Of a stretch of 64,000 nucleotides of DNA, positions 62,407-64,000 are shown one piece after another; position 1 is the stretch's first letter, and each line of letters starts with the position of its first letter. The notes under the pieces were generated by a model. That model was not told the origin of the DNA and ran no database searches. It saw nothing but the letters and a program-made list of their open reading frames with translations. Source of the stretch: Citrobacter sp. Marseille-Q6884 (GTDB lineage: Bacteria > Pseudomonadota > Gammaproteobacteria > Enterobacterales > Enterobacteriaceae); NCBI RefSeq assembly GCF_945906775.1, contig NZ_CAMDRE010000002.1:1054001-1118000 (forward strand), in the 5' to 3' direction. The translations under genes and the position numbers were made by a program.

Positions 62407-63164
62407 GAGGCAATTCCTGGTTTGCGGCCCGGTTGGGCATCGAAGGTCATACCGGTTTTCCGGCGACTGTCATCGCCCATCAGCCACAGATAAAGCGGCA
62501 TAATGTCGGCGGGCGTTTTTAATTTCTGCGGATCTTCTGTCGGGAATGCGTTGGCACGCATACTGGTACGTGTACCGCCCGGGTTGATACAGTTTACGCG
62601 CAGATGACGGTTCTGATACTCATCTGCCAGTACCTGCATCATCCCCTCGGTCGCAAATTTTGAGGCCGCATAGGCGCCCCAATTGGCCCGACCCTGGCGG
62701 CCCACGCTGGAGGAGGTGAAGACCAGCGAGCCGGAATCAGACTTAAGTAGTAAAGGAAGCAGCGCCTGGGTCAACATAAAGGTGGCATTCACATTAACCT
62801 GCATCACGTCCTGCCAGACCTGCGGGTTTTGCTCACTCATGGGACCGATATCACCCAGCAATCCGGCATTATGCAGAACGCCATCCAGACGCGGGTAATG
62901 GGCGTCGATACGCTGCGCCAGGTGGTGGCATTCTTCAGAGGTGCAGGTGAGCAGATCCAGCGTAAACCACTGTGGCTGTGTACCCCTTTCATCGTTGATG
63001 GTCCGGGCAACCTGACGAAGTTTCTCTTCATTACGACCCAGCAGAATCACGGTTGCGCCGTAGCGCGCATAGGTAAGTGCGGCTTCACGTCCGATGCCAT
63101 CACTGGCACCGGTGACCAGAATAATACGATCCTGCAACAGGTCTTGTTTAGGTTGGTAATGCAC
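62403..63164 (-). CDS. yciK: Short-chain dehydrogenase/reductase YciK
   Basis: 253 residues. Rossmann cofactor motif GASDGIG, NAG motif in LHNAGLLG, catalytic Ser in FTSSSVGRQG and YAASK with the active Tyr and Lys. The physiological substrate is unknown. It is coupled to btuR. Divergent from sohB across about 220 bp. Confidence 0.94.
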   Translation of the reverse strand: MHYQPKQDLLQDRIILVTGASDGIGREAALTYARYGATVILLGRNEEKLRQVARTINDERGTQPQWFTLDLLTCTSEECHHLAQRIDAHYPRLDGVLHNAGLLGDIGPMSEQNPQVWQDVMQVNVNATFMLTQALLPLLLKSDSGSLVFTSSSVGRQGRANWGAYAASKFATEGMMQVLADEYQNRHLRVNCINPGGTRTSMRANAFPTEDPQKLKTPADIMPLYLWLMGDDSRRKTGMTFDAQPGRKPGIAS

Positions 63165-63385
63165 GGCTACTCCTCGGTAACGCTCTGACCATTCCGTTCG
63201 CGATAACTTTCGGCTTTATGCCTTAAAGCCTGCTCTTTTTCAATCAGCCAAAGGTAATAACACCGCAAAATGAACGCTTTGTCATGCTTTTTGCTGATTC
63301 TATTCCAGAATGGATCAAGCAAGACGGGCACACACGCCTGTTGTACACTGAGCGAAAGTAGCGTTGTTTAACCAAGGTGGGTCTC

Positions 63386-64000
<615 letters not shown>

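Overview
The window is enterobacterial chromosome. Gene order and near-identical proteins (narXL-narK-narGHJI-tyrTV-purU-ychJ-rssAB-galU-hns-tdk-adhE-ychE-oppABCDF ... yciU-clsA-yciY ... yciI-tonB-yciA-yciB-yciC-ompW ... trpABCDE-rnm-yciO-rluB-btuR-yciK-sohB) follow the Escherichia/Salmonella/Citrobacter backbone around the trp-nar region. Several differences from E. coli K-12 (no kch or yciQ at the expected places, no yciGFE between ompW and trp, a different 6-TM channel after oppF) make a Citrobacter-like genome the most plausible source. This is inferred from remembered gene orders, not from a search.

Layout. 1-308: 3' end of an invasin-like gene (ychO). 318-11545: the nitrate respiration locus: the NarX/NarL two-component system, the NarK transporter and the NarGHI membrane nitrate reductase with its chaperone NarJ. 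FNR boxes and NarL heptamers lie before narK and narG. 11650-12400: two tandem tRNA-Tyr genes with a tail of 177-bp repeats and a stringent-type promoter. 12459-22896: housekeeping and stress genes (purU, ychJ, rssA-rssB, galU, hns, tdk, adhE, a MarC-family gene). 23668-29288: oligopeptide ABC importer oppABCDF. 29335-32719: a voltage-gated K+ channel-like protein with a C-terminal zinc ribbon, yciU, clsA, yciY and a tiny lipoprotein.

32720-43834 is the accessory region: a heavily decayed prophage. It keeps an integrase 5' fragment fused to a lysis (spanin) gene, a probable embedded Rz1, three unknown genes, a 56-codon piece of terminase small subunit, then IS911 (itself split by a complete IS30), a tail-fibre fragment, an AT-rich periplasmic glycerophosphodiesterase gene, and a YedK/HMCES-type gene whose last codons are cut off by a complete IS3. 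Exact element lengths and target duplications can be read for IS30 (1221 bp, GT) and IS3 (1258 bp, CTT). IS911 lacks a target duplication, which points to an IS-associated deletion of the phage head and tail genes.

43835-64000 returns to backbone: yciI, tonB, yciA, yciB, yciC, ompW. Between ompW and trpA sits a second, smaller accessory block: LexA-controlled umuDC, two unknown small genes and a membrane diguanylate cyclase. Then come the trp operon with leader peptide, attenuator and operator, rnm, yciO, rluB, a REP element, btuR, yciK and the start of sohB, which runs off the window. I saw no CRISPR array and no convincing new multi-gene system. The most unusual material is the prophage remnant and its nested insertion sequences.
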